Position numbers and translations under genes: made by a program. The notes below the pieces were generated by a model. That model was not told the origin of the DNA, ran no database searches, and worked only from the letters and a program-made list of their open reading frames with translations. DNA of 64,000 nt from an uncultured Oscillospiraceae bacterium (GTDB lineage: Bacteria; Bacillota; Clostridia; Oscillospirales; Ruminococcaceae), in assembly GCA_934466455.1 (NCBI GenBank), contig CAKSLF010000001.1:1-64000 (forward strand), in the 5' to 3' direction. Positions 50,810 through 59,785 of this stretch are shown in pieces (position 1 is the first letter of the stretch; each line of letters begins with the position of its first letter).

Positions 50810-51661
50810 ATGAAGGAACAGCTTCTTTCTATCGGAAAAATGGCGGAAATAAACGGCGTTACAATTCCAACGCTGCGCCTTTATGACAAAAACGGATTGT
50901 TGAAGCCTGCCTATATCGACCCGGACAGCAGCTACCGCTATTATACTCTTCAGCAGACCGCCCGCCTTGACATAATCGCATATATGAAAGAGCTTGGAAT
51001 GAGCCTCGGCGAGATTCGCAGCGTTTTGCAAAAGGAGGATATTGCCCTAATCGAGGGAATCCTTGCAAGAAAAAACGAACAGCTCCATGAACAGATGCGC
51101 CGCCTTAAGGAGCGTCACGACGCAGTTGAACGGGCGATTTCTCAGATAGAACGCTACCGAAAATCCCCTCTTACCGGGACCACATCCCTTGAATACATAG
51201 ACAGAAGATATATTTGGTCGATACCCTGCCCGGAAAACTTTTATGAAAAGGACCGCAACAGCTATGAGGAAACGGTTATGGCACTGCGCCGGGAGCTTAT
51301 AAATGCGGGAGTGCAGCAGGTTCACAGTTATAACCTTGGCACAACTATCCTCCAAAAAAACTTTGAGGAGGGGCGTTTTGTTGCGGATAGGGTTTTTATT
51401 TTTTCGGATAAGCATATCCTTGAGCACCCGGGAACCGTTTCTGCGGTGGAAAGCGGAATGTTCGCCTGCATATACCTTGATGATTACGACGACGAGATTG
51501 ATTTCGGAAAGCGGCTTTTGGCGTTCTGCCGGGAAAACGGCTATATAATCTGCGGGGATTATATTTGCGAGGAGCTTACGGAATTTAATGTTTTTGACGA
51601 CAGCAGGAGAAATATGTTTCTCCGCCTGCAAGTTCCGATAAAATTTTCACAAAAAGCTTGA
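50810..51661 (+). CDS. MerR-family regulator with GyrI-like ligand domain
   Basis: This 283-residue protein has an N-terminal MerR HTH ([43 protein letters not shown]), a dimerisation coiled coil (about 75-120), and a C-terminal BmrR/GyrI-like ligand-binding domain. Proteins of this type activate promoters with 19-20 base spacers upon binding hydrophobic or cationic ligands. A GAGGTG ribosome site precedes the ATG. Its stop codon TGA forms part of the next promoter's -35 box. Its regulon most likely includes the following dehydrogenase. Confidence 0.92.
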   Translation: MKEQLLSIGKMAEINGVTIPTLRLYDKNGLLKPAYIDPDSSYRYYTLQQTARLDIIAYMKELGMSLGEIRSVLQKEDIALIEGILARKNEQLHEQMRRLKERHDAVERAISQIERYRKSPLTGTTSLEYIDRRYIWSIPCPENFYEKDRNSYEETVMALRRELINAGVQQVHSYNLGTTILQKNFEEGRFVADRVFIFSDKHILEHPGTVSAVESGMFACIYLDDYDDEIDFGKRLLAFCRENGYIICGDYICEELTEFNVFDDSRRNMFLRLQVPIKFSQKA

Positions 51662-51688
51662 CTCTAACTCAAGATGAGGGTTTATACT
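51658..51688 (+). promoter_or_regulatory. MerR-type promoter with 19-base spacer
   Basis: TTGACT (51658-51663) and TATACT (51683-51688) are 19 bases apart, which is too long for unaided sigma-A polymerase and diagnostic of MerR-activated promoters. The spacer holds ACTCTAACTC and GATGAGGGT, an imperfect dyad that shares ACTCTA with the operator ahead of the merR-type gene. The -35 box overlaps that gene's stop codon. Confidence 0.8.
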
Positions 51689-51732
51689 GTAAGTACAAAC
51701 AAAAATTCTTTATTTTATGGGAGGAAATTATT

Positions 51733-52761
51733 ATGGATAGAAAAGTAAGAGTTGTTCAGTACGGCTGCGGAAAAATGGCAAAATATATTGTAAGATACCT
51801 TTATAACCACGGCGCAGAGGTCGTCGGCGCAATAGATGTAAATCCCGCCGTTGTAGGTATGGATGTGGGCGATTTTGCAGAGCTTGGCTTCAAAACCGGC
51901 GTTGTTATCTCCAGCGATGCGGACAAGGTCCTTGATGAAAGCAAAGCCGATGTTGCAATCGTAACTTTGTTCAGCTTTATCAGCGACATTTATGACCATG
52001 TTGAAAAATGCGTATCCCGCGGGATCAATGTCATCACCACCTGCGAAGAAGCGATTTATCCCTGCACCACGGCAAAAGAGCAGGTTGAAAAGCTCGACGC
52101 CATTGCAAAAGAGCATAACTGCACCATCACCGGTTCCGGTATGCAGGATATTTTCTGGATCAATATGGTTGCTCTTGCCGCAGCGGGCTGCGACAGTCTT
52201 AAAAAGATTAAGGGCGCATACAGCTACAATGTAGACGAATACGGTCTTGCTCTTGCAAATGCCCATGGCTGCGACCTTTCCGCAGAGGAGTTTGAGGCAA
52301 AGATTGCTCATCCCGAGGAGTTTGAGCCTTCCTATGCATGGAATGCAAGCGAAGCAATCTGCAATAAGCTTGGTCTTACCGTAAAATCCATTGACCAGAA
52401 GCATGTTCCTTATATTGTTGACCATGATGTTTACAGCGAAACTCTCGGCTCCACCATTAAAGCCGGACGCTGCATCGGTATGTCCGCAGTAGTTACCATC
52501 GAAACCGAAGAGGGTATTACCGTTGAAGAAGAAACCATCGGTAAGGTTTACGGACCCGACGACGGCGATATGTGCGATTGGTGGCTTACCGGCGAACCCA
52601 ATGTTGAGTATCATGTTGTAAAGCCCGCCACCGTTGAACACACCTGCGCAACCGTTGTAAACCGCCTGCCTTCCCTTATCAAAGCACCCGCCGGTTATGT
52701 AACCTGCGACCAGCTTGAAGAGGTTCATTTCCTCACCGAGTCCATGGAGAAATATTGCTGA
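51733..52761 (+). CDS. NAD(P)-dependent diaminopentanoate-dehydrogenase-like protein
   Basis: This 342-residue protein has an N-terminal Rossmann fold ([21 protein letters not shown], then [13 protein letters not shown]) and a dihydrodipicolinate-reductase-like C-terminal half ([32 protein letters not shown]). The pattern matches 2,4-diaminopentanoate dehydrogenase and related amine dehydrogenases that act on ornithine- or lysine-derived compounds. No other ornithine-fermentation gene (ora, ord cluster) is adjacent, so the substrate is uncertain. Codon use looks biased to favoured codons, suggesting high expression. It is driven by the MerR-type promoter. Confidence 0.82.
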   Translation: MDRKVRVVQYGCGKMAKYIVRYLYNHGAEVVGAIDVNPAVVGMDVGDFAELGFKTGVVISSDADKVLDESKADVAIVTLFSFISDIYDHVEKCVSRGINVITTCEEAIYPCTTAKEQVEKLDAIAKEHNCTITGSGMQDIFWINMVALAAAGCDSLKKIKGAYSYNVDEYGLALANAHGCDLSAEEFEAKIAHPEEFEPSYAWNASEAICNKLGLTVKSIDQKHVPYIVDHDVYSETLGSTIKAGRCIGMSAVVTIETEEGITVEEETIGKVYGPDDGDMCDWWLTGEPNVEYHVVKPATVEHTCATVVNRLPSLIKAPAGYVTCDQLEEVHFLTESMEKYC

Positions 52762-52816
52762 TATAAAGCGGATACAATTTGTTCTTTCTCTTTCCCCTTG
52801 AGTCTTATATAAAGAA

Positions 52817-52850
52817 AAAGGTCCGTGCTCATATTGAGCACGGACCTTTT
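52817..52850. terminator. Terminator made of an inverted motif pair
   Basis: AAAAAGGTCCGTGCTCA pairs with TGAGCACGGACCTTTTT around a short loop. Both arms contain exact copies of the dispersed motif (52823-52830 and 52836-52843). The T tract completes an intrinsic terminator. Confidence 0.88.
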
Positions 52851-52940
52851 TCCGTATTGGCAAGGTGTGCTCAAAGCCGAGCGCACCTTTTTTCTACCTG
52901 TGGTAGAAAAAAGTTTGTTAAAGATTTTACGAAAATTATG

Positions 52941-53001
52941 TTGACACAAAAGCCGCCGTATGGTATATTAAAACTCCGGTTTTGAAACAAGCGTTTCAAA
53001 A
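52941..53001 (+). promoter_or_regulatory. TetR-gene promoter and palindromic operator
   Basis: TTGACA (52941-52946) and TATATT (52964-52969) have a 17-base spacer. TTTTGAAAC (52980-52988) and GTTTCAAAA (52993-53001) form a perfect 9-bp inverted repeat with a four-base centre, over the transcription start, as expected for autorepression by the TetR protein encoded next. Confidence 0.82.
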
Positions 53002-53041
53002 TGACTGTTTACCGAATGTTGTCGAAGGGAAGCCTTTATAA

Positions 53042-53689
53042 ATGCCGCCAAAACCAATGTTTACAAAAGAAGAAATAGTATCGGCCGCAAAAGAGCTTGT
53101 TCGGGAGAAGGGAATTTCCGCCCTTACCGCAAGGGAGGTTGCCGCAAGGCTCGGCAGCTCGCCAAGACCGATTTTTACCGTGTTCAAAAGCATGAAGGAG
53201 CTTGAGGAGGCGGTAAACGAAACCGCAATGGAGGAATTTAACACCCGTCTGAGAAAAGCCGTAACATATTCTCCGGCTTTTAAGGAAGTGGGTATGCAGA
53301 TGATACGCTTTGCAAACGAAGAGCCGAATCTTTTTAACCTGCTGTATACAAAAGACGGAAGACCGGAAACCTTTAACGGCATTTTCGACCATCTCGGAGA
53401 GATGGAGGAGCTTTGCCTAAAGCTTGTTATGCGGGATTATAACCTGTCAAAAGAGGAAGCGGAAATCCTTTTCAAAAACTCATGGATACATTGCTACGGA
53501 ATTTCCGCTCTTTGCGCCTCGGGAATAGCGGCATTTACGGAGGAGGATATTCTAAAGCTTATGACCGACGAATTTGTTGCGCTTATGATGTTTATAAAAT
53601 CCGGAAAAACAAATCCTCCGTGCGTAAAGCCGCTTCCGGATCCGGAAAAGAAAAAATATCGGGTAGAAGAGCTTTGGGAGAATATTTAA
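53042..53689 (+). CDS. TetR-family transcriptional regulator
   Basis: This 215-residue protein has an N-terminal TetR HTH (KEEIVSAAKELVREKGISALTAREVAARLGSSPRPIFTVFKSMKEL) and a WHG-like C-terminal ligand domain (about 75-200) containing HCYGISALCASG. It sits directly before an ABC exporter and carries a palindromic operator at its own promoter, so it very probably represses the operon until an exporter substrate binds. The expected helix-turn-helix YxYF is replaced by RPIFTVF, typical of one clostridial subgroup. Confidence 0.9.
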   Translation: MPPKPMFTKEEIVSAAKELVREKGISALTAREVAARLGSSPRPIFTVFKSMKELEEAVNETAMEEFNTRLRKAVTYSPAFKEVGMQMIRFANEEPNLFNLLYTKDGRPETFNGIFDHLGEMEELCLKLVMRDYNLSKEEAEILFKNSWIHCYGISALCASGIAAFTEEDILKLMTDEFVALMMFIKSGKTNPPCVKPLPDPEKKKYRVEELWENI

Positions 53690-53701
53690 GCAAAAAAAGC
53701 C

Positions 53702-53724
53702 GTTGTCAACCGCCGGTTGACAAC
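53702..53724 (+). promoter_or_regulatory. Palindrome between tetR and ABC genes
   Basis: GTTGTCAACC and GGTTGACAAC flank a three-base centre in a perfect inverted repeat. It contains TTGACA, but no well-placed -10 box. It could be a second operator or a weak intergenic hairpin that lowers read-through. Confidence 0.45.
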
Positions 53725-53802
53725 ATTCAAAGCCGGGTTTATTGAGCAACCGAAAAGATTTCGGTAAAATATATTTGTAAAATTTACAGACGAGGAGAGC
53801 AT

Positions 53803-54723
53803 ATGGAAAGAATTATTGATGTCGAAAATCTAAATAAATCCTTCGGCGAGGTTCATGCCGTAAAAGACCTTTCTTTTTATGTAAAACCGGGCGAGCTTTT
53901 TGCGTTTCTCGGCGTAAACGGAGCGGGAAAATCAACAACCATTTCGATAATCTGCGGTCAGCTTGAAAAGGACGGCGGCACGGTTTCGGTTTGCGGAGAA
54001 AGCATTGATACCGGGCTTGACCGAATAAAGCGCAAGCTTGGCGTTGTATTTCAAAATTCCGTGCTTGATAAGGAGCTTACGGTAAAGGAAAATCTTAAAA
54101 GCCGCGCCGCCCTCTACGGAATTACCGGCGAAGCCTTCAAAGCACGCCTTTCCGAGCTTGCAAAGCTGCTGGATTTTGAAAACATACTCAACCGCACGGT
54201 AGGAAAGCTTTCCGGCGGTCAGCGGCGCAGAATAGACATAGCAAGAGCACTTTTGCATAAGCCGGAAATACTTATTCTTGACGAGCCGACAACTGGGCTT
54301 GACCCTCAAACCCGCCGCTTGCTTTGGGATGTAGTGCAAAATCTGCGAAAAAGCAAAAATATGACGGTTTTTCTGACCACGCACTATATGGAGGAAGCAG
54401 CCGACGCCGACTATGTAGTAATTATCGACGCAGGGCAAATCGCTGCCGAGGGAACCCCTCTTGAGCTTAAAAACACCTATACCGGCGACTTTATTACAGT
54501 TTATGGCGAAGCCGTCGCCGAAGCAAAGCAGCTTGGACTTCCTTATGAAGAAATAAGGGACGCCGTTCGCCTTTCCGTTCTGAACACGGCGGCGGCGACG
54601 GAGCTTATTATAAAGCATCCGGAGCTTTTTAATGACTTTGAAATAACAAAAGGAAAAATGGACGATGTTTTCCTTGCCGTTACGGGCAAAAAACTTTTGG
54701 GAGAAAGCGGGGAGAAACAATGA
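53803..54723 (+). CDS. ABC exporter ATP-binding protein (DrrA-like)
   Basis: This 306-residue ATPase has Walker A GVNGAGKSTT, signature LSGGQRRRIDIARALL, Walker B LILDEPTTGLD and the H-loop TTHYMEEA. A C-terminal extension of about 90 residues, as in DrrA-type drug exporters. An AGGAGAGC ribosome site is present. Its stop overlaps the permease start by four bases (ATGA), so the two are coupled. Drug or lipid-like export is inferred from family and the TetR neighbour. Confidence 0.93.
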   Translation: MERIIDVENLNKSFGEVHAVKDLSFYVKPGELFAFLGVNGAGKSTTISIICGQLEKDGGTVSVCGESIDTGLDRIKRKLGVVFQNSVLDKELTVKENLKSRAALYGITGEAFKARLSELAKLLDFENILNRTVGKLSGGQRRRIDIARALLHKPEILILDEPTTGLDPQTRRLLWDVVQNLRKSKNMTVFLTTHYMEEAADADYVVIIDAGQIAAEGTPLELKNTYTGDFITVYGEAVAEAKQLGLPYEEIRDAVRLSVLNTAAATELIIKHPELFNDFEITKGKMDDVFLAVTGKKLLGESGEKQ

Positions 54724-55616
54724 CGGGACTCGTAAATCTTATAATCAGAAACTGCAAGCTGTTTTTTAAGGATAAGGGAATGTTTTTAACTTCTCTTATA
54801 ACTCCTCTTATACTTCTTGTTCTATATGCAACCTTTCTTGCAAAGATATATAGGGACAGCTTTGCCTCTGCGCTTCCCGCAGGGTTTGCTATTGATTCTG
54901 CGCTTATCGACGCAACCGTCGGCGGTCAGCTTGCCTCGTCCATTCTTGCGGTAAGCTGCGTTACCGTTGCGTTTTGTTCAAACCTGCTTATGGTTCAGGA
55001 TAAAATCAGCGGAGCAATAGGCGACCTTACCGTTTCACCGGTAAAGCGTTCGACCCTTGCGATAGGATATTTTTGCTCTTCCTCACTTGTTACGGTAATA
55101 ATAAACTTTACTGCGCTTGCCGCCTGCCTTATTTATCTTTATTTTATCGGCTGGTATATGTCGGCGGCGGATGTGCTTTTAACTGCACTTGATGTGGTTC
55201 TTCTTACACTTCTCGGAATTTCTCTTTCCTCCTGCATAAACTTTTTTCTCTCCACAAGCGGTCAGTGCTCCGCCGTGGGAACGATAGTAAGTGCGGGCTA
55301 CGGATTTTTCTGCGGGGCATATATGCCTATTTCCAGCTTTTCCGAGGGCTTGCAAAGGGTTCTTTCCTTCCTCCCCGGAACTTATGGAACAAGCCTTATC
55401 CGCAACCACTGTATGAGGGGAGTTTTCTCCGAAATGGCGGATATAGGTTTTCCCGCAGAGGTTATTGAGGGGATAAAGGATTCAATCGACTGCAACCTGT
55501 ATTTCTTTGATATAAAGGTTGAAATCGGAGCAATGTATGCCGTGCTTTGCGGAGCGATAACACTCTTTGTTGCGCTTTATGTTGCGTTTAATGTTTTTAT
55601 CCGCAAAAGGAGATAA
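54720..55616 (+). CDS. ABC-2 type exporter permease
   Basis: This 298-residue protein has six hydrophobic helices; FLTSLITPLILLVLYATFLAKI and the late GYGFFCGAYMPISSFSEGLQRVLSFLPGTY are typical of ABC-2 permeases. It pairs with the preceding ATPase. A following small membrane gene begins six bases later. Confidence 0.9.
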   Translation: MTGLVNLIIRNCKLFFKDKGMFLTSLITPLILLVLYATFLAKIYRDSFASALPAGFAIDSALIDATVGGQLASSILAVSCVTVAFCSNLLMVQDKISGAIGDLTVSPVKRSTLAIGYFCSSSLVTVIINFTALAACLIYLYFIGWYMSAADVLLTALDVVLLTLLGISLSSCINFFLSTSGQCSAVGTIVSAGYGFFCGAYMPISSFSEGLQRVLSFLPGTYGTSLIRNHCMRGVFSEMADIGFPAEVIEGIKDSIDCNLYFFDIKVEIGAMYAVLCGAITLFVALYVAFNVFIRKRR

Positions 55617-55622
55617 TCAAAA

Positions 55623-56069
55623 ATGGAATGGTTCAGTATTTACGGCGTAGCTCTTGTTGCCGTTATACTTACGCCGAATATAATCTTTGCGGCGACGCAT
55701 AAGGACGGATTTGAAAATTTTTATCAAAACAAATCGGTGGAAACCATTGAGCAAATCGGGAGATTCGGTTCGTTTATTCTTATGTTTATCCAAATTCCGC
55801 CGCTTTGTGCGGGATTTTGGTTCCCGGAGGCGAAAACGCTTTATCTTTGCTTCGGCTTTGGGCTTGCTGCGCTGTATTGCCTTGGGTGGATCGTGTTTTG
55901 GAAAGAAAACAGCGTAAGAAAATCCCTTGCGCTTTCAGTTTTGCCCTCCGCAATGTTTCTTGCCTGCGGGGCGTTTTCGGGAAACCTTCCGCTGCTTGCT
56001 GCGGCGGTGATTTTTGCCCCTGCGCATATACTTATAAGCTATAAAAACGCCGTTCTTTCCCGGCATTAA
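55623..56069 (+). CDS. Small four-helix membrane protein
   Basis: This 148-residue protein has four hydrophobic helices separated by short loops (IYGVALVAVILTPNIIFAATH at the start; FILMFIQIPPLCAGFWF; LYLCFGFGLAALYCLGWIVFW; LAAAVIFAPAHILISY). I do not recognise the family with certainty; it resembles small clostridial membrane proteins found near ABC exporters. AAAGGAG and a six-base gap tie it to the operon. Confidence 0.72.
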   Translation: MEWFSIYGVALVAVILTPNIIFAATHKDGFENFYQNKSVETIEQIGRFGSFILMFIQIPPLCAGFWFPEAKTLYLCFGFGLAALYCLGWIVFWKENSVRKSLALSVLPSAMFLACGAFSGNLPLLAAAVIFAPAHILISYKNAVLSRH

Positions 56070-56087
56070 AAAAGGAAAAATATTATT

Positions 56088-57056
56088 ATGAAAAAATCTT
56101 CAGTTATAGTTGTTGCCGCCGGAATTATGTGCGCTATGCTTTCCGGCTGCGGGTTTATCTTTAACCTTGGCAAAGGAAAAGACGGCAGTTTTTCCGTAGG
56201 AACCTTTGAGTATTCTGCCGGCGAAATCGACAGGGTGGAGGTGGATTGGTCCTCCGGCTCCGTAAGGCTTGTTGAAAGCGAGGGCAGCTCCCTTAAAGTA
56301 CAGGAAACCGACGGCGGGCTTTCCGATGCGCAGAAAATGCGCTGCAAAATCGAAAACAGAACTCTTAAAATCAGCTTTTGCAAGCCCGGCTGTATAGGAA
56401 TTTTTCCTCCCGGAACAAAGCTTTTGACGGTGGAGGTTCCTAAAGGAACGGAAATTTCCGTAAACAGCTCCTCCGCAGATATATGTATGGAAGCCGAAAC
56501 GCCGAAAACCGCCGAGCTTTACTCCTCTTCCGGAAATATCGAAGCCGGCACCGTTTATGCGGAAAAAATCCGCATAAACAGCACAAGCGGCTTAATACGG
56601 CTTGAAAAGGCACTTTCCGACGGAGATGTAAAAATTTCTTCAACCTCCGGAGGAATAGACGCCGAAAAGCTTTATGCAAAGGGCGGGCTTTCTGCGGAAA
56701 GCACCAGCGGCTCGGTATGCGTCGGCGAAATAGAAGCCCTTGAAAATGCCTCTGTAAAATCCACCTCCGGAAGAGTTGAAGCGAAAAAAATAACTGCGCC
56801 CTATTTTTCCGCAAATACAACAAGCGGAAGCGTCTTTGCGGGAATTTCATCCTGCGAGGAAGCGGAAATAGGATCCACAAGCGGTACGGTAAGGGTGGAG
56901 CTTCTCGATGACCTTGGCGCAACCGTTACCTATAAAGCCGGAAGCGGACATTTTGAGCACGGCGACTGTTACCTTTCCGGAGAAAAGTACATTTTCGGAA
57001 ACGGCGGCTGCCGTATCCGTATCAGAACAACAAGCGGCAATATAAAAATAAAGTAG
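56088..57056 (+). CDS. DUF4097-like repeat lipoprotein
   Basis: This 322-residue lipoprotein has a signal peptide ending LSGC (lipobox, Cys21). The mature part is a beta-helix-like series of repeats with STSG / SSSG / TTSG every 17-22 residues, e.g. RINSTSGLIRLEK, KISSTSGGIDAEK, AESTSGSVCVGE, as in DUF4097 (adhesin-like) domains, which are often next to two-component or ABC exporter genes. It is anchored on the outside of the membrane. 18 bases after the previous gene. An exact dispersed-motif copy encodes FEHGD near the end. Confidence 0.88.
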   Translation: MKKSSVIVVAAGIMCAMLSGCGFIFNLGKGKDGSFSVGTFEYSAGEIDRVEVDWSSGSVRLVESEGSSLKVQETDGGLSDAQKMRCKIENRTLKISFCKPGCIGIFPPGTKLLTVEVPKGTEISVNSSSADICMEAETPKTAELYSSSGNIEAGTVYAEKIRINSTSGLIRLEKALSDGDVKISSTSGGIDAEKLYAKGGLSAESTSGSVCVGEIEALENASVKSTSGRVEAKKITAPYFSANTTSGSVFAGISSCEEAEIGSTSGTVRVELLDDLGATVTYKAGSGHFEHGDCYLSGEKYIFGNGGCRIRIRTTSGNIKIK

Positions 57057-57088
57057 ACCGCCAAAGCAATTATAGGCACCGCAAAAAA

Positions 57089-57295
57089 ATGAGTAAATAC
57101 AGCTTTCTTTGGGAATATGTTTCGGCACAGGCGGCGGAAAGCTTTTCGCTTTCCTTCGAAGAAACGGAAAAGCTGCTTGGCTTTCCGGTTGACCATTCTT
57201 TTCTTACATACAAAAAAGAACTTTTAGTCTTTGGCTGGAAAGTCGATAAAATTTCGATGAAGAACAAGCGGATATATTTCAGCCCGATTCTATAA
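57089..57295 (+). CDS. Small protein of a clostridial family (68 aa)
   Basis: The 68 residues include SFSLSFEETEKLLGFPVDHSFLTYKKELLVFGWKVDKISMKNKRIYF. The pattern of aromatic and basic residues matches short clostridial proteins or domains I have seen elsewhere, with a LTFEEIE..LGFPID-SFL..KKE.. core. No ribosome site is obvious, so the exact start is uncertain, and so is expression. It lies between the two exporter systems. Confidence 0.55.
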   Translation: MSKYSFLWEYVSAQAAESFSLSFEETEKLLGFPVDHSFLTYKKELLVFGWKVDKISMKNKRIYFSPIL

Positions 57296-57355
57296 ATGGT
57301 TATACATACAGTAAATTGATAAGAAAACAATACAAACGGTAAAGGAGAGAACATT

Positions 57356-58066
57356 ATGCTTAGCATCAGCCATCTTACAAAAATCTACGGAGATAAAAAA
57401 GCCGTGGACGACCTTTCGCTGCATATAGCTCCGGGAGAAATCTATGGCTTTATCGGTCACAACGGCGCAGGCAAAACCACAACGCTGAAATCGGTTGTGG
57501 GTATTCTTCAGTTTGACGAGGGCGAAATCACAATCGGAGGCGTTTCTATAAAGGACGACCCAATAGCCTGCAAAAAACAAATCGCATATATTCCGGATAA
57601 CCCCGACCTTTACGATTTTATGAGCGGGATTAAATACCTCAACTTTGTTGCGGATATTTTCGAAGTCGGCGCAGAGGAAAGACAGGAACGCATTAAGAAA
57701 TATGCGGATATGTTCGAGCTTACAAACGACCTTGCCCAGCCGATTTCCGCATATTCCCACGGCATGAAGCAAAAGCTTGCAATAATCGCCGCATGGATGC
57801 ATAACCCAAAGCTTATTATTATGGACGAACCCTTTGTGGGGCTTGACCCAAAGGCCTCCTTCCTGCTTAAAGAAATGATGCGGGAGGTTTGTAAAGAAGG
57901 CGGAGCTATCTTCTTTTCCACCCATGTTCTTGAGGTTGCGGAAAAGCTTTGCGACAAAGTCGCCATCATCAAAAGCGGAAAGCTTATCCGTTCCGGAACC
58001 ATGGAGGAGGTTAAGGGCGACGACAGCCTTGAGGAAGTATTCCTTGAACTGGAGGGTGAACAATAA
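57356..58066 (+). CDS. ABC transporter ATP-binding protein
   Basis: This 236-residue ATPase has Walker A GHNGAGKTTT, signature YSHGMKQKLAIIAAW, Walker B LIIMDEPFVGLD and H-loop STHVLEVAEKLC. YSHGMKQ is the variant signature of a bacterial exporter subgroup. An AAAGGAGAG ribosome site is present. The stop and the permease start share bases (TAATG). A divergent signal of its own promoter between 57296 and 57355 is weak. Confidence 0.93.
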   Translation: MLSISHLTKIYGDKKAVDDLSLHIAPGEIYGFIGHNGAGKTTTLKSVVGILQFDEGEITIGGVSIKDDPIACKKQIAYIPDNPDLYDFMSGIKYLNFVADIFEVGAEERQERIKKYADMFELTNDLAQPISAYSHGMKQKLAIIAAWMHNPKLIIMDEPFVGLDPKASFLLKEMMREVCKEGGAIFFSTHVLEVAEKLCDKVAIIKSGKLIRSGTMEEVKGDDSLEEVFLELEGEQ

Positions 58067-59664
58067 TGCTTAAAACCCTTTTGAAAAAACAGCTTTTGGA
58101 GCTAAACTACGGTTTTTTCTATGACCAGAAAAAGGGAAAAATGCGTTCAAAGGCTTCTTCCATAGTATTTATTGCGCTTTATGCGCTGCTTATGATTGGG
58201 GTTGCCGGCGGGATGTTCGGCTTGTTCTGCAATATGGTGTGCGGACCTCTTGTGGAGGCGGGCATGGGCTGGCTCTATTTTACCATATTCGGACTTTTTG
58301 CCGTTGCAATGGGCGTTTTCGGAAGTGTGTTCAATACCTATTCCGGGCTTTATCTTGCAAAGGACAACGACCTTTTGCTTTCTATGCCGATTCCCGTGCG
58401 CTATCTTTTAATCGTGCGCCTTGCGGGTGTATATCTTATGGGGCTTATGTTTTCCGCCATTGTGATTCTGCCCGCAATCGTGGTTTATCTTTTTGTTGCA
58501 CCATTCAGCGTATCTGCACTTTTGGGCTGTATCGTCCTTTTAGCGGTAATATCCGTAGTCTGCCTTGTGCTTTCCTGTATACTCGGCTGGGCGGTTGCAA
58601 AAATCAGCCTAAAGCTCAAGAATAAAAGCTTTATTACAGTTATTCTTTCCCTTGTATTTATCGGAGCATATTATCTTGTATACTTCCGTGCAACGGAGCT
58701 TCTTTCAAGCCTTGTTGAAAACGCCGTTGTAATTGGCGGAAAAATAAAAGCCGCCGCATATCCGCTTTACCTTATGGGAAAAACCGGCGTCGGTGATTTC
58801 GGCGCAATGGCTGCCATAATTTTGGCGACGGCGGCTGTCGCCGCAATAACCGTATGGGTGCTTTCCCGCAGCTTTATTAAGATCGCAACCTCAAGCGGCA
58901 ATACCGAAAAAGTAAAGTACCGTGCGCATTCCGTAAAGCAGGAAAGCGTTTCCTCCGCACTTTTGCGCAAAGAGCTGATGCGCTTTACATCAAGTGCAAA
59001 CTATATGCTCAACTGCGGTCTTGGCATTTTGATGCTTGTTATTGCGGCTGTGATGTTGGTTATAAAAGGACAGGCGGCTTATGATGTGCTTTCCGAATTT
59101 TTCGGAGCGGAAAGCGGCGTTATCGCAGTTCTTGCGGCGGGTGCCGTTTGCCTAATCGCTTCGATGAACGATATAACCGCTCCTTCGGTTTCTCTTGAGG
59201 GAAAATCCGTCTGGATTTCTCAATCTCTGCCCATAACTCCATGGCAGGCTTTGCGTGCAAAGCTCGATATGCACCTTCTTCTTACGGAGATACCCACGCT
59301 GCTTTGCACAGTCTGCGCTGCGGCTGCTTTACATCTTTCCGTGGGGGAAAGTATTCTTGTAGTGATTCTTCCGATGCTCTATACCCTGCTTTTTGCTCTT
59401 ATCGGGCTTTTTGCGGACCTTAAAAAACCAAACCTTAAATGGACAAACGAGATTGTTCCGGTAAAGCAAAACATCTCGGCGATGTTTGTGATTTTCGGCG
59501 GTTGGGCTTATGCAACAGTTTTGATAGGACTTTATTTCCTGTTCTTCAGCGAGGTTAGCGCATGGATTTATCTCGGAGCGGCAGCAGTCTTAACGGCAGC
59601 GGTTTCGGCAATTCTTTTCCGCTGGATAAAAACAAAAGGCGCAAAGGTCTTTGCTGCTCTGTAA
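58066..59664 (+). CDS. ABC exporter permease, 12-helix type
   Basis: This 532-residue protein has about twelve hydrophobic helices in two halves; the N terminus MLKTLLKKQLLELNYGFFYDQKKGK is typical of a clostridial ABC exporter permease family (DUF-type putative ABC exporter). It pairs with the preceding ATPase by translational coupling. Substrate unknown. Confidence 0.88.
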   Translation: MLKTLLKKQLLELNYGFFYDQKKGKMRSKASSIVFIALYALLMIGVAGGMFGLFCNMVCGPLVEAGMGWLYFTIFGLFAVAMGVFGSVFNTYSGLYLAKDNDLLLSMPIPVRYLLIVRLAGVYLMGLMFSAIVILPAIVVYLFVAPFSVSALLGCIVLLAVISVVCLVLSCILGWAVAKISLKLKNKSFITVILSLVFIGAYYLVYFRATELLSSLVENAVVIGGKIKAAAYPLYLMGKTGVGDFGAMAAIILATAAVAAITVWVLSRSFIKIATSSGNTEKVKYRAHSVKQESVSSALLRKELMRFTSSANYMLNCGLGILMLVIAAVMLVIKGQAAYDVLSEFFGAESGVIAVLAAGAVCLIASMNDITAPSVSLEGKSVWISQSLPITPWQALRAKLDMHLLLTEIPTLLCTVCAAAALHLSVGESILVVILPMLYTLLFALIGLFADLKKPNLKWTNEIVPVKQNISAMFVIFGGWAYATVLIGLYFLFFSEVSAWIYLGAAAVLTAAVSAILFRWIKTKGAKVFAAL

Positions 59665-59679
59665 AAAGGAGAAATACTT

Positions 59680-59783
59680 ATGCTTGATTTTCTTATAGGT
59701 TTTTCTGCGAGGTCGGAGATTATCTTATAAGCTCGGTTGCGGATAAGATTTCCGATAAGAAAAGGCCAAAGCAAAAACAATAA
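59680..59783 (+). pseudogene. Short ORF with apparent -1 frameshift at a T run
   Basis: An AAAGGAG site precedes ATG 59680, which reads MLDFLIGF and soon hits TAA (16 codons). If one T were added to the five-T run at 59700-59704, the frame would read FFCEVGDYLISSVADKISDKK and end at TAA 59783, giving a 34-residue protein resembling small clostridial membrane-associated proteins. So it is either a frameshifted remnant, a sequencing error, or a slippage site. Confidence 0.45.
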
Positions 59784-59785
59784 GA

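Noticed and set aside
51715..52863. 382-codon minus-strand frame opposite the amine dehydrogenase
   Set aside because: Shadow of the strong dehydrogenase gene on the plus strand; Phe/Gly/Asn-rich, no start signals.
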